Shown in pieces: positions 8,479 through 17,098 of a stretch of DNA of 58,545 nt (positions within the stretch are counted from its first letter, which is position 1; each line of letters starts with the position of its first letter). The stretch is taken from positions 1-58,545 of the forward strand of contig JACQAO010000064.1 of assembly GCA_016194935.1 (NCBI GenBank). The letters run 5' to 3'. The notes under the pieces were generated by a model that was not told the DNA's origin, ran no database searches, and saw nothing but the letters and a program-made list of their open reading frames with translations. Position numbers and translations under genes: made by a program. This DNA comes from Betaproteobacteria bacterium. Lineage in GTDB: Bacteria; Pseudomonadota; Gammaproteobacteria; Burkholderiales; Rhodocyclaceae.

Positions 8479-8808
8479 TCACACCTGCATATTCATGATG
8501 TCGTGATAGGCGGAAACCAGCTTGTTGCGCACCTGCACCATCTGCTGGAAGGAGATGTTGGCTTTCTGCAGATTGATCATGACATCCTGCAGGTTAACGT
8601 TGCTGTTGCCGGAGGCAAAATCCTGGGTCATCTGTTGCGCCGACTGCTGTACCTGGCTGACCTGGTCGATGGCGCTTTTCAGCGCGACAGCGAAATCCGT
8701 GCCGCCGCCGACCGCGCCCGCCGGCAGGGTTGGCTTGCCGGATGCGACACCTGCTGCGGAACGCAGTTCCATCAGCATCTGGTCAAGGTTGCGGGTATCT
8801 ATCGCCAT
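8479..8808 (-). CDS. fliE: Flagellar basal body protein FliE
   Basis: FliE joins the MS ring to the proximal rod (FlgB). The product from ATG 8808 is 109 aa, as expected. It shows the conserved C-terminal half: DFAVALKSAIDQVSQVQQSA, then SNVNLQDVMINLQKANISFQQMVQVRNKLVSAYHDIMNMQV in sections. The frame stays open 24 codons further upstream, but the 8808 start has a GGAG about 7 nt before it and MAIDTRNLDQML is FliE-like. It stands alone, with a sigma-54 promoter upstream and a terminator downstream, just after fleR. Confidence 0.95.
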   Translation of the reverse strand: MAIDTRNLDQMLMELRSAAGVASGKPTLPAGAVGGGTDFAVALKSAIDQVSQVQQSAQQMTQDFASGNSNVNLQDVMINLQKANISFQQMVQVRNKLVSAYHDIMNMQV

Positions 8809-8863
8809 GCTCAATCTCCAAGTCCGGCAAGCGGACTCTTGCTTTACGCTATATGATTCTAAT

Positions 8864-8879
8864 AGCAATCCGCGTGCCA
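8864..8879 (-). promoter_or_regulatory. Sigma-54 promoter of fliE
   Basis: On the minus strand the sequence reads TGGCACG (8879-8873), four bases, TTGCT (8868-8864): a perfect match to the sigma-54 -24/-12 consensus with exact spacing. It ends 55 bp before the fliE start. FleR, encoded next door, is the expected activator. Confidence 0.9.
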
Positions 8880-8936
8880 AGGCAGTACTTTATTGGTTAA
8901 CGGTTGTTTAACCACCTGCTTTAACTCGACCGTATA

Positions 8937-10283
8937 CTACAGGAACCCTTCATCACGATACTGCTTGAGCTTGTAGCGCAGGGTGCGTTCCGACAGGCCG
9001 AGACGCTCCACCGCCTGCCGCCGCGAGCCGCCGACCGCCGCCAGTGTGTCCAGAATATGCTGACGCTCAAGGTCCTTCATGTTGGCGGAGGGATCGCTCG
9101 ACGCCATATCCGCCGCCATCTCAGTCCTGGTGCTCGCAGATGCTGCTGAAGGCGGCAGCATCGGGCCGCTGGCAAACATCAGGTGCTCCGCCTCGATCAC
9201 CTCGTCCGGCGCCAGAATCAAGGCGCGCTGGATGACGTTTTCCAGCTCGCGCACATTACCCGGCCAGGCATGCGCGGCAAGTTTTGCCTCTGCGGCGGCG
9301 GCAAGCCTTGCCGTCCGGTTCAAGCGACCGCCGTGCACCGCGACGAAATTTCGCGCCAGCGGCACGATATCGCCGGGACGCTGGCGCAACGCGGGAATCT
9401 CCAGCGGAAAAACATTCAGCCGATAGTAAAGATCTTCGCGGAAACCGCCTTGCTTGACCTCTTCCGCCATGTCGCGGTTGCTGGTGGCCAGCACGCGGAT
9501 GTCCAGCGGCACCGGCTTTTTGCCGCCGACCCGCTCCACTTCGCGCTCCTGCAAAACGCGCAATAGTTTCGCCTGCAAGGACAATGGCATTTCTGAAATT
9601 TCATCAAGCAGCAGAGTGCCGCCGTTGGCCTGCTCGAACTTGCCGGTCTGCGCTGTCTGCGCGCCGGTATACGCGCCTTTCTCATACCCGAACAATGTCG
9701 CTTCCAGCAGGTTGTCGGGAATTGCCGCGCAGTTGATGGCGACGAACGGCCCGCCGCTGCGCGCAGATTGCTCATGTATGTAGCGCGCAAACACTTCCTT
9801 GCCGGTGCCGGATTCGCCGGTCAGCAACACCGTGGCCTCGCTGCGCGCAACACGCGCGGCGAGCAGCAGCGCAGCGCGGGTGCGCGGGTCTTCCGCCACC
9901 ACGCCTTCGCTGAGCGGAGCATTGGCATAGCGGGCGATCTGCTCCAGCAAGGTCTTGGGTTCGAACGGCTTCAACATGAAATCGCAGGCGCCGCCACGCA
10001 TCGCCGCCACTGCTTTGTCTACATCGCCAAAAGCGGTCATCAGCAGCACCGGCAGGCCGGGCGCGCGGGCGCGGATTTCGCGCAATAGTTCGAGGCCGTC
10101 CATCGGCGCCATGCGCAGGTCGGAGACCACCATGTTGAAAGGACTGCGCGTCAGCAATTCGAGCGCCTGCGCTCCGCCCGCCGCGCCCTGCACCACATGC
10201 CCTGCGGCTTCCAGGGTGATCAGCAGCGCGTCGCGCAGCGCATCGTCGTCTTCGACGACGAGTATGTTCAGATGTTCGGACAT
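8937..10283 (-). CDS. fleR: Sigma-54-dependent flagellar response regulator FleR/FlrC
   Basis: A 448-residue NtrC-family activator. Receiver domain 1-120 with acidic pocket ED(D) at 11-13, phosphoacceptor Asp55 (VVSDLRM) and Lys105 (LKPF). AAA+ domain about 130-370 with Walker A GESGTGKE at 156-163, the sigma-54 contact loop GAYTGA at 203-208 (Tyr variant of GAFTGA, a common one) and Walker B GGTLLLDEI. C-terminal Fis-type helix-turn-helix ends near 448 (RRQAVERLGLSERTLRYKL). With FleS it turns on class III hook and basal-body genes in Pseudomonas and Vibrio; the sigma-54 sites before fliE, fliK and flgB in this window are likely targets. It lies 17 bp after fleS. Confidence 0.93.
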   Translation of the reverse strand: MSEHLNILVVEDDDALRDALLITLEAAGHVVQGAAGGAQALELLTRSPFNMVVSDLRMAPMDGLELLREIRARAPGLPVLLMTAFGDVDKAVAAMRGGACDFMLKPFEPKTLLEQIARYANAPLSEGVVAEDPRTRAALLLAARVARSEATVLLTGESGTGKEVFARYIHEQSARSGGPFVAINCAAIPDNLLEATLFGYEKGAYTGAQTAQTGKFEQANGGTLLLDEISEMPLSLQAKLLRVLQEREVERVGGKKPVPLDIRVLATSNRDMAEEVKQGGFREDLYYRLNVFPLEIPALRQRPGDIVPLARNFVAVHGGRLNRTARLAAAAEAKLAAHAWPGNVRELENVIQRALILAPDEVIEAEHLMFASGPMLPPSAASASTRTEMAADMASSDPSANMKDLERQHILDTLAAVGGSRRQAVERLGLSERTLRYKLKQYRDEGFL

Positions 10284-10300
10284 TTTTCTTCGCTTCGTCG

Positions 10301-11572
10301 TTATGCCGGCACGATGGATTCAATGGATTCAAGTGTCTGGTGCGCCAGCGGCAGGGTGAAGGTAAATTCAGTGCCGGCGCCCAGCGTGGAACTGGCCTCA
10401 ATGTTACCACCATGTGCACGCGCAACCCCACGGGCAATCGCCAAGCCAAGACCGGTACCCTCGGCGCGCGTGGTAAAAAACGGTTCGAACAAGCGCGCCA
10501 CCACGGCGGGCGGCATGCCGGCGCCATTGTCGCGCACCATGAACTCCAAAGCATCGCCCGCGCGGCGTACCGCCAGATGCACTTCGCCGCCGCTGCCGTT
10601 CTCTCTGGGCAACGAACCGGCTACAGTCCCTGCCGCTTGCAGCGCATTTTCCAGCAGATTGGTCAGTGCGCCGGTGATCGCCTTGCGGTTGCCCTGCAAC
10701 AGCAAGCCGCCGCTAAATTCTTCGACACTCCAGGCCACCTCGCGCGCCCGCGCCAGCGGCTCGATGGTCTGGCGCAGCTCCTGCATCAATTCGGCGACGA
10801 TGATGGTTTCGCGACCGAGCACCTCGCCACGGGCGAACAACAGCATGTCCTGGATCAAACGCTCCAGATGCTTCAAGCGCGCCACCGCTTTGTGCGCGAT
10901 GCTGATGCGCGCCGCATCCGGCAACTCCAGGTTTTCCAGGTTGGCGGTGTAGAGCAATGCGGCCGCCAATGGCGTGCGCAACTGATGGGCCAACTGCGCC
11001 GCCATTTCGCCCATCGCCGCCAGCCGCTCGTGGCGTTCGGCCTGGGTCTTGAGGCGATGTGCTTCGGTAATGTCGTGCAATAAAACAATTCGCCCGCCGG
11101 CGGAATCGAGCGCGGTCACCGTCACCGCCAGACGCCGTCCGGCATGGGCGAGGTCAGCGGGGTTGTCCCTGTCGGCCATGAATTCGCCGGGCGTATCGCT
11201 GGCCGACAAGTGGGCGCGTTCCACCGCCTCCCACGCCTGTCCGGTCAAAGCTGCGCCCAGTGTTGCCTCCGCCGCCGGATTAGCCTGCACTACCATCCCA
11301 TTGGCATCCAGCACCGCCACGCCCGCAGGTAGCGCCGAGAGCAGTAATGACAGCCGTTCCGTCAGCGCCGCTTTTTCCTGGTACTGCTGACGTAGCGCGC
11401 CGTTGGCGGCGGCCAGTTCTCCGGTCAGCGCCGCCACCTGGCCTTGCAGGCTGGTATAGGCGGTGGAAAGCTCCTCCGATGCCTGATTGAAAATCCGGAA
11501 CGCTTCGGCCAGCCGTTGCGATTCGGGCTGGGTTTCCTGCTGAAATCCGGCTTGCTGCGGATTATTTGCCAT
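10301..11572 (-). CDS. fleS: Cytosolic sensor histidine kinase FleS/FlrB
   Basis: A 423-residue kinase with no membrane segment. N-terminal coiled coil (about 25-75), a PAS domain (about 78-170, LPAGVAVLDANGMVVQANPA), the dimerisation/phosphoacceptor helix with His196 (AHQLRTPLAA) and a HATPase domain with N box (LLENALQAAG), G1 (VRDNGAGMPP) and G2 (GTGLGLAIARG). It is the partner kinase of FleR. The family is thought to sense assembly state of the early basal body from the cytoplasm; the PAS ligand is unknown. It is divergent from fliF across a 192-bp region. Confidence 0.93.
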   Translation of the reverse strand: MANNPQQAGFQQETQPESQRLAEAFRIFNQASEELSTAYTSLQGQVAALTGELAAANGALRQQYQEKAALTERLSLLLSALPAGVAVLDANGMVVQANPAAEATLGAALTGQAWEAVERAHLSASDTPGEFMADRDNPADLAHAGRRLAVTVTALDSAGGRIVLLHDITEAHRLKTQAERHERLAAMGEMAAQLAHQLRTPLAAALLYTANLENLELPDAARISIAHKAVARLKHLERLIQDMLLFARGEVLGRETIIVAELMQELRQTIEPLARAREVAWSVEEFSGGLLLQGNRKAITGALTNLLENALQAAGTVAGSLPRENGSGGEVHLAVRRAGDALEFMVRDNGAGMPPAVVARLFEPFFTTRAEGTGLGLAIARGVARAHGGNIEASSTLGAGTEFTFTLPLAHQTLESIESIVPA

Positions 11573-11764
11573 GACTCAAGCGCCTGTTTTTGGTGCGGTC
11601 AATGATGGCAGATTCGCCGCAGTGAAACAACAGCAGCCCGTAAGCGCCGAAATACAGGCCAAACAGGGCTTTTTTCTTCGAACAAGCCCTGGCGGAGCGG
11701 GGCATAATCCGCCAAGTAGTGATAATGGGCTTGAAAAACAACCTTTAACCCGGATTCCCAAGAC
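11573..11764. promoter_or_regulatory. Divergent fleS / fliF control region
   Basis: This 192-bp region separates fleS (-) from fliF (+). A sigma-54-like site for fliF lies at 11606-11621 (TGGCA, then GCA at the right spacing; the -12 half is imperfect). A hairpin with 8-bp arms (11664-11671 and 11684-11691) follows, with no T-run on its plus-strand side, so it may be an operator or leader structure. No convincing promoter for fleS was recognised. Confidence 0.4.
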
Positions 11765-13423
11765 ATGGCCAGCGCGGAACAAACAGTATTGCCACCTTTC
11801 TCCCTGGAGGCGTTGAACAGTCTCTCGCCCATGCAGAAACTCGGGGCAATAATGACAGTAGCATTTGCCGTTGCACTCCTGGCCGGGGCCTGGATGTGGA
11901 CCAAGAGTATCGATTACGCCGTGTTGTTTTCAAATATCTCGGAACGCGACGGCGGCCAGATCGTCGTTTCCTTGCAGCAGATGAACGTGCCTTACAAGTT
12001 TTCTGAAGGAGGAGGCGCAATTCTGGTGCCGGTCGACAAGGTGCATGAAACCCGCCTCAAGCTTGCCTCGCAAGGTCTGCCCAAGGGCGGGCTGGTTGGT
12101 TTTGAGGTCATGGAGAACCAGAAACTCGGCGCCAGCCAGTTTCTCGAACAGATCAATTATCAGCGCGCCCTGGAAGGCGAACTGGCGCGCTCCATCCAGT
12201 CTTTGCAGGCAGTGCAAGGCGCGCGCGTACACCTGGCGATCCCCAAGTCATCTGCCTTCCTGCGCGACGAACAGAAACCCACCGCCTCGGTGGTGCTCAA
12301 CCTGTATCCCGGACGCAGCCTGGAAGCCAGCCAGGTGGCCGGCATTGTCCATCTCGTGGCGTCAAGCGTGGCGCAACTATCGCCATCCAACATCAGCGTA
12401 ATCGACCAGAATGGCAACCTGATTTCGCAGAACCAGGATGCGGCGCGCGATGAAGGTCTCGATCCGATACAACTCAAGTATGTACGCGACGTGGAAGCCA
12501 GTTATATCAAGCGTATCGAAACCATCCTCGATCCAATTACCGGGCCCGGCAATGTGCGCGCCCAGGTTGCCGCCGATGTGGATTTTTCACAATCCGAACA
12601 AATGGCCGAGACTTACAAACCCAATCCGCCAGCGGATGCTGCAATTCGCAGCCAGCAGTCAGCCGAATCAGGCAACGCCACGCCGGGTGCAATCGGCGTA
12701 CCCGGCGCGCTTTCCAACCAGCCGCCCGCGCCCGCCACCGCACCCATCACCACTCCCGCCGCCCCCGGTACACCCGGCACGCCTGGCGCCAATGCGCAGT
12801 CCGCCACGCAACCGGTGAATATCAACAAGAACATCACCACCAACTACGAGCTGGACAAAACCATCAAGCACACCAAGGAAGGCGCGGGTACCATCAAGCG
12901 CCTTTCGGTGGCCGTCGTCGTGAATAACAAAAAAGGGCCGGTCGACAAGGATGGCAAAGCCAAGTCGATACCCTTGACCGCTGCGGAGATTGAGCAGATC
13001 AACGCCCTGGTGCGCGAAGCGATGGGCTTCAACAAAGATCGTGGCGATACGCTCAACGTGGCGAACGCTTCCTTCACTGCGGTCGAAAGGGAAGTCGTGC
13101 CGCCGACCCCGTTGTGGAAGGATCCGCAACTGCTGGCTTCGGCCCGCGAAGGGTTAAAATACATATTGCTGCCGTTGATTGCCTTCTTCCTCTGGAACAA
13201 GATGTTGAAACCTACAATCGCCAACATGATGGAATCCTACGCCGCCGCCAGGAAAGCACGCGAACTTGAGCTGGCCGAAGCATCTGTTCCCAAGGTCAAG
13301 GAGATGGGCCGTGCGCAGAGAGGATTCGAGGCCAAGCTTGAGGGTGCGCGCGAACTGGCGAGACAGGAACCCAAGGTGGTCGCTGATGTGATCAGGGACT
13401 GGGTAGGCGTGAATGAGCAGTGA
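11765..13423 (+). CDS. fliF: Flagellar MS-ring protein FliF
   Basis: FliF builds the MS ring in the inner membrane, the foundation of the basal body and housing of the export gate. The product is 552 aa, the same as in enteric bacteria. Two membrane helices are visible: about 27-44 (IMTVAFAVALLAGAWMW) and about 459-475 (YILLPLIAFFLW). Between them are the ring-building motifs, including LASQGLPKGGLVGFEVM and FLEQINYQRALEGELARSI, and a Pro/Ala-rich linker (about 285-345). The C-terminus overlaps the start of fliG by 11 bp, the usual coupling of FliF and FliG, whose products bind each other. Confidence 0.97.
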   Translation: MASAEQTVLPPFSLEALNSLSPMQKLGAIMTVAFAVALLAGAWMWTKSIDYAVLFSNISERDGGQIVVSLQQMNVPYKFSEGGGAILVPVDKVHETRLKLASQGLPKGGLVGFEVMENQKLGASQFLEQINYQRALEGELARSIQSLQAVQGARVHLAIPKSSAFLRDEQKPTASVVLNLYPGRSLEASQVAGIVHLVASSVAQLSPSNISVIDQNGNLISQNQDAARDEGLDPIQLKYVRDVEASYIKRIETILDPITGPGNVRAQVAADVDFSQSEQMAETYKPNPPADAAIRSQQSAESGNATPGAIGVPGALSNQPPAPATAPITTPAAPGTPGTPGANAQSATQPVNINKNITTNYELDKTIKHTKEGAGTIKRLSVAVVVNNKKGPVDKDGKAKSIPLTAAEIEQINALVREAMGFNKDRGDTLNVANASFTAVEREVVPPTPLWKDPQLLASAREGLKYILLPLIAFFLWNKMLKPTIANMMESYAAARKARELELAEASVPKVKEMGRAQRGFEAKLEGARELARQEPKVVADVIRDWVGVNEQ

Positions 13424-14417
13424 AAGCGTCGATAAAGGCGTCGAGAAAGGCGCTTTGTTGCTGCTTTCGCTGGGCGGAGATGAGGCTGCCGAAGTACTGA
13501 AACACCTTGGCCCCAAGGAAGTGCAGAAACTCAGCAAAGCCATGGCCAACCTCAAGGCGACACCTCGGGAAAAAGTTGAAGCAGTGCTCGACGAGCTCGA
13601 TCAGGACACCGAAAGAGGCACGGCCTTTTCCGCCAACGAAGATCAAATCCGCGCCATGTTGACCAAGGCGCTGGGCGATGACCGCGCCGCCAATCTGCTG
13701 TCGAAAATTCTCGCCGGCAGCGACACCGCCGGCATCGAAGGCTTGAAGTGGATGGACGCATCCACCGTGGCCGACATGATCCGCAACGAACATCCGCAGA
13801 TCATCGCCACCATCCTGGTGCACCTTGAGTTCGACCAGGTCGGTGAAATTCTAAAATTATTCACCGAGCGCCTGCGCAACGATGTGGTGCTGCGCATCGC
13901 CACGCTCGAAGGCGTCCAGCCACTGGCGCTGGCCGAGCTGAACGACGTGATGGCGCGGATGCTGGCCAGCTCGTCGAACGTCAAAAAAGCGGCGATGGGA
14001 GGCGTCCGTCATGCCGCCGAGATTCTCAACTTTGTTGGCCAGGCAACCGAGACTGCGGTTATCGACAGCGTGCGCGAATACGATCCGGAACTGGCGCAAA
14101 AAATCCTCGACGAGATGTTCGTCTTCGAGAACCTGCTGGATGTCGATGATCGCGGAGTTCAGTTGCTGTTGCGCGAAATTCAATCCGACTCGCTGATCGT
14201 GGCCCTGAAAGGGGCTTCCGAGGAACTGCGCCAGAAAATATTCAAGAACATGTCGTCGCGCGCTTCCGAAATGCTCAAGGAAGACCTGGAGGCAAAAGGT
14301 CCGGTGCGCCTGTCCGAAGTCGAAGCGGAACAAAAAGAAATTCTCAAAATAGCCCGCCGCTTGTCCGATGAGGGACAAATTCAACTCGGCGGCGCGGCTG
14401 ACGACGCTTACGTCTGA
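13413..14417 (+). CDS. fliG: Flagellar motor switch protein FliG
   Basis: FliG is the C-ring protein that receives torque from the stator and binds FliF with its N-terminus. Length is 334 aa. Recognisable parts: N-terminal KGALLLLSLGGDEAAEVLKHL (11-31), the middle domain with MIRNEHPQIIATILVHL, the EHPQ motif included, and the C-terminal torque helix carrying charged residues (VDDRGVQLLLREIQSDSL). It overlaps fliF by 11 bp and is followed 12 bp later by fliH. Confidence 0.97.
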   Translation: MSSESVDKGVEKGALLLLSLGGDEAAEVLKHLGPKEVQKLSKAMANLKATPREKVEAVLDELDQDTERGTAFSANEDQIRAMLTKALGDDRAANLLSKILAGSDTAGIEGLKWMDASTVADMIRNEHPQIIATILVHLEFDQVGEILKLFTERLRNDVVLRIATLEGVQPLALAELNDVMARMLASSSNVKKAAMGGVRHAAEILNFVGQATETAVIDSVREYDPELAQKILDEMFVFENLLDVDDRGVQLLLREIQSDSLIVALKGASEELRQKIFKNMSSRASEMLKEDLEAKGPVRLSEVEAEQKEILKIARRLSDEGQIQLGGAADDAYV

Positions 14418-14429
14418 TACTGACAGCCT

Positions 14430-15119
14430 ATGCCATCCGATAACGCCGGGAGCGGCCTCACTGCCTGGGAGCGCTGGGAGCTGGCAAGTTTCGATGCGCC
14501 TTCCGGACCCAGGAAGGAAGCCTCGAACGAGCCGGAGATCAAGTTGCCGACCGCCGAAGAGATCGAGCAAATCTTCCAGCAGGCGCGCCAGACCGGTCAC
14601 GCCGCCGGTTACGCGGAGGGCCAGGCTCAAGCACGGGCGGAAGGCGCGCGCCTGGTTGCATTGGCCACGCAACTCGACCTGGCCTTGACCGAAATGGACC
14701 AGCAGGTGGCCGAAGATCTGCTCGCCCTTGCGCTGGATGTGGCGCGCCAGGTAATACGCCAGGCGCTTGTCGTCAAACCCGATCTGCTGCTGGAAACGGT
14801 GCGCGAAGCACTGGCCCTGATGCAACATCCGCACGCCACCATCCATTTGCATCCGGACGATGCCTCGCTGGTGCGCTCCTATCTCGGCGATCAACTGGCG
14901 CATGCCGGCCACCGGATTCACGAAGACCGGCGTCTGGAACGCGGCGGCTGCCTGATCGAGGCCGGCGGCAGCCAACTCGATGCCGGCATGGCGACCCGCT
15001 GGCGGCGTACTGTGGAGAGCCTGGGCAGCAATGCCGAATGGCTGATGACCCCCGAGGCAACTGAAAGTGCGGCAACCGGGGTTGCGGCGCCTGACGAAAA
15101 AAATGAACCCGGCGTTTGA
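14430..15119 (+). CDS. fliH: Flagellar export ATPase regulator FliH
   Basis: FliH dimers hold the export ATPase FliI and dock it to the C-ring. The product is 229 aa, with a typical layout: short N-terminal segment, a helical stretch with small-residue repeats ([24 protein letters not shown], about 53-75; the GxxxG-like pattern of FliH), and a C-terminal globular part ([20 protein letters not shown] onward) that binds FliI. It overlaps fliI by 17 bp if fliI starts at 15103. No strong ribosome-binding site is visible before the ATG. Confidence 0.93.
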   Translation: MPSDNAGSGLTAWERWELASFDAPSGPRKEASNEPEIKLPTAEEIEQIFQQARQTGHAAGYAEGQAQARAEGARLVALATQLDLALTEMDQQVAEDLLALALDVARQVIRQALVVKPDLLLETVREALALMQHPHATIHLHPDDASLVRSYLGDQLAHAGHRIHEDRRLERGGCLIEAGGSQLDAGMATRWRRTVESLGSNAEWLMTPEATESAATGVAAPDEKNEPGV

Positions 15120-16524
15120 CTCCAACCCCCATCTTGCCAAGTGGCGGGACTTCCTCGAAGATTGCCGCAAGCAGGCGACAAGCGCTGCGCCTTTCCAGTT
15201 TTCCGGACGGCTGACGCGCATCAACGGATTGGTGATGGAAGCCGCCGGCATCAAGCTGTCGCTGGGTTCGGGCTGCTGCATCGAAGTGCCGGGGGGCGGT
15301 ACGGTGGAAGCCGAAGTGGTCGGCTTTTCCGGCGAGAGGCTGTTCATGATGCCCAGCGAAGACGCCTACGGCCTGGCGCCTGGCGCGCAGGTGACGGCGC
15401 TGGAACCGCCGCCGCCGCCGCTGCGCGCCGGCCGGCGCCAGGCGCTGGTGCGCCGCGTTATTGATCGCGCCAAGCACATCCCCGTCGGCGACGCCCTGCT
15501 GGGCCGCGTGCTGGATGGCAATGGCCGGCCACTGGATGGTCTCGGACCGCTGGACACCAAGCAATCGCGCTCGCTGCAAAGCCGTCCAGTGAACCCGCTG
15601 TCACGCGCGCCGATTACGCGCAACATGGATGTAGGGATTCGCGCCATCAACGCCCTGCTCACCGTCGGTCGCGGCCAGCGGCTGGGGCTGTTCGCCGGCT
15701 CAGGGGTGGGGAAAAGCGTGCTGCTGGGCATGATGGCGCGCTACACGGAAGCCGACATCATCGTGGTCGGGTTGATCGGCGAACGCGGCCGCGAGGTCAA
15801 AGAATTCATCGAGCAAATTCTCGGCCCGGAAGGACTGCGCCGCTCGGTGGTAGTGGCGGCGCCTGCCGACACCAGCCCGCTGATGCGGATGCAAGGCGCA
15901 TCTTATGCCACCGCCATCGCCGAACATTTCCGCGACCAGGGCCGGCATGTGTTGCTGATCATGGACTCCCTGACGCGCTTTGCCATGGCTCAGCGCGAAA
16001 TCGCCCTGGCCATCGGCGAGCCGCCGGTAACCCGCGGCTATCCTCCGTCGGTGTTCGCGCGTCTGCCGCAGTTGGTTGAACGCGCCGGCAATGGCGCCGA
16101 TGGCGGCGGCTCGATCACCGCCTTCTATACCGTGCTGACCGAAGGCGATGACCAGCAGGATCCCATTGCCGACGCAGCGCGTGCAATTCTCGATGGTCAT
16201 ATCGTGTTGTCGCGCCATCTGGCCGACGCCGGCCACTACCCGGCCATCGACATCGAGCAGTCGATCTCGCGCGCCATGACCAACCTGATCCTGCCAGCGC
16301 ATCTGGAGCAGGTGCGCCGCTTCAAGCTGCTGTATTCGCGTTTTCAACGCTCGCGCGACCTGATCTCGGTGGGCGCATACGCCGCCGGTACCGATCCGGT
16401 ACTGGACCAGGCCATCGCCATGCAGCCATTGCTGGAGAGCTTCATGCAGCAGGACTTGCACGAACGCGCAAATTACGCCGACAGCCTGGACAAACTCAAC
16501 CAGTTATTTCCACCGGTGACGTAG
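15103..16524 (+). CDS. fliI: Flagellum-specific export ATPase FliI
   Basis: FliI is the hexameric ATPase that energises and orders type III flagellar export. Walker A is [15 protein letters not shown] near residue 190 and Walker B is [18 protein letters not shown] near 285-300; the sequence is F1-beta-like through the conserved [20 protein letters not shown] segment in parts. ATG 15103 gives 473 aa; a GTG at 15067 would add 12 residues and overlap fliH by 53 bp, which is less likely. Operon neighbours fliH and fliJ encode its direct partners. Confidence 0.95.
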   Translation: MNPAFDSNPHLAKWRDFLEDCRKQATSAAPFQFSGRLTRINGLVMEAAGIKLSLGSGCCIEVPGGGTVEAEVVGFSGERLFMMPSEDAYGLAPGAQVTALEPPPPPLRAGRRQALVRRVIDRAKHIPVGDALLGRVLDGNGRPLDGLGPLDTKQSRSLQSRPVNPLSRAPITRNMDVGIRAINALLTVGRGQRLGLFAGSGVGKSVLLGMMARYTEADIIVVGLIGERGREVKEFIEQILGPEGLRRSVVVAAPADTSPLMRMQGASYATAIAEHFRDQGRHVLLIMDSLTRFAMAQREIALAIGEPPVTRGYPPSVFARLPQLVERAGNGADGGGSITAFYTVLTEGDDQQDPIADAARAILDGHIVLSRHLADAGHYPAIDIEQSISRAMTNLILPAHLEQVRRFKLLYSRFQRSRDLISVGAYAAGTDPVLDQAIAMQPLLESFMQQDLHERANYADSLDKLNQLFPPVT

Positions 16525-16564
16525 AATCACAGTCACCCGGTTTCCCTGTAATGCATAAGGCATC

Positions 16565-17014
16565 GTGGCTAAACCCTTTCCACTGCAAACCCTGCTGGAT
16601 CTCTCGCAACTCCGCATGGACGATGCGGCGCGCCAGTTGGGCGAGCTTCTGGCCGGCGAACAGGAAGCCGGCGCGCGGCTGATCCTGCTTCAGGAATACC
16701 GCGCCGAATATCACGAACGCTTCGCGGTGGCGCTGCGCAACGGCATCGGCCGGGACGCCTGGAATAATTTCCAGGCCTTCCTCGGCAGACTCGACGACGC
16801 CATTGCGCAAGCCCATGCGCTGGTGCTGCAATCGAAGCAGCGCACCGCCGCCGGGCAGCGCGAATGGGTAGACAAGCGCGGCCGGGTGCAGGCTTTCGAC
16901 ACCTTGTCGCAGCGGCATCACAACCGCGAGCAGAGCGCCGCAAACCGTCAGGAACAAAAAGCCCAGGATGAGCACGCGGCGCGCAATCGCCAGGGTCTGG
17001 ATGGGGAGGATTGA
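16565..17014 (+). CDS. fliJ: Flagellar export chaperone-escort protein FliJ
   Basis: FliJ is a small antiparallel coiled coil that fits into the FliI ring and links it to FlhA. The product is 149 aa, with a GTG start at 16565 giving MAKPFPLQTLLDLSQLRMDD, a typical FliJ start. It is strongly helical and charged throughout, with an RQEQKAQDEHAARN C-terminal region. It lies 40 bp after fliI. The end of the gene is followed almost at once by a sigma-54 promoter for fliK. Confidence 0.9.
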   Translation: MAKPFPLQTLLDLSQLRMDDAARQLGELLAGEQEAGARLILLQEYRAEYHERFAVALRNGIGRDAWNNFQAFLGRLDDAIAQAHALVLQSKQRTAAGQREWVDKRGRVQAFDTLSQRHHNREQSAANRQEQKAQDEHAARNRQGLDGED

Positions 17015-17030
17015 AGACTCGGCACTCGTC

Positions 17031-17046
17031 TGGCACGTTGCTTGCT
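17031..17046 (+). promoter_or_regulatory. Sigma-54 promoter of fliK
   Basis: TGGCACG (17031-17037), four bases, TTGCT (17042-17046): a perfect consensus with exact spacing. It lies 52 bp before the fliK start, inside the fliF-fliR gene run, and so provides separate FleR-type control of fliK. Confidence 0.9.
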
Positions 17047-17061
17047 GTGTGACAGGCAGTA

Positions 17062-17079
17062 GGCGGGCAAAAGCCCGTC
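17062..17079 (+). promoter_or_regulatory. Stem-loop in fliK leader
   Basis: A stem of about 7 bp (one G-T pair) with an AAAA loop lies between the sigma-54 promoter and the fliK ribosome-binding site (AAAGGA near 17086). It has no T-run. It could influence fliK translation or mRNA stability; no function is demonstrated. Confidence 0.4.
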
Positions 17080-17098
17080 ATTCACAAAGGAAAGCATC

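Noticed and set aside
13857-15347. 496-codon antisense open frame opposite fliG-fliH-fliI
   Set aside because: Lies wholly opposite well-conserved flagellar genes, with no recognisable domain or ribosome-binding site.
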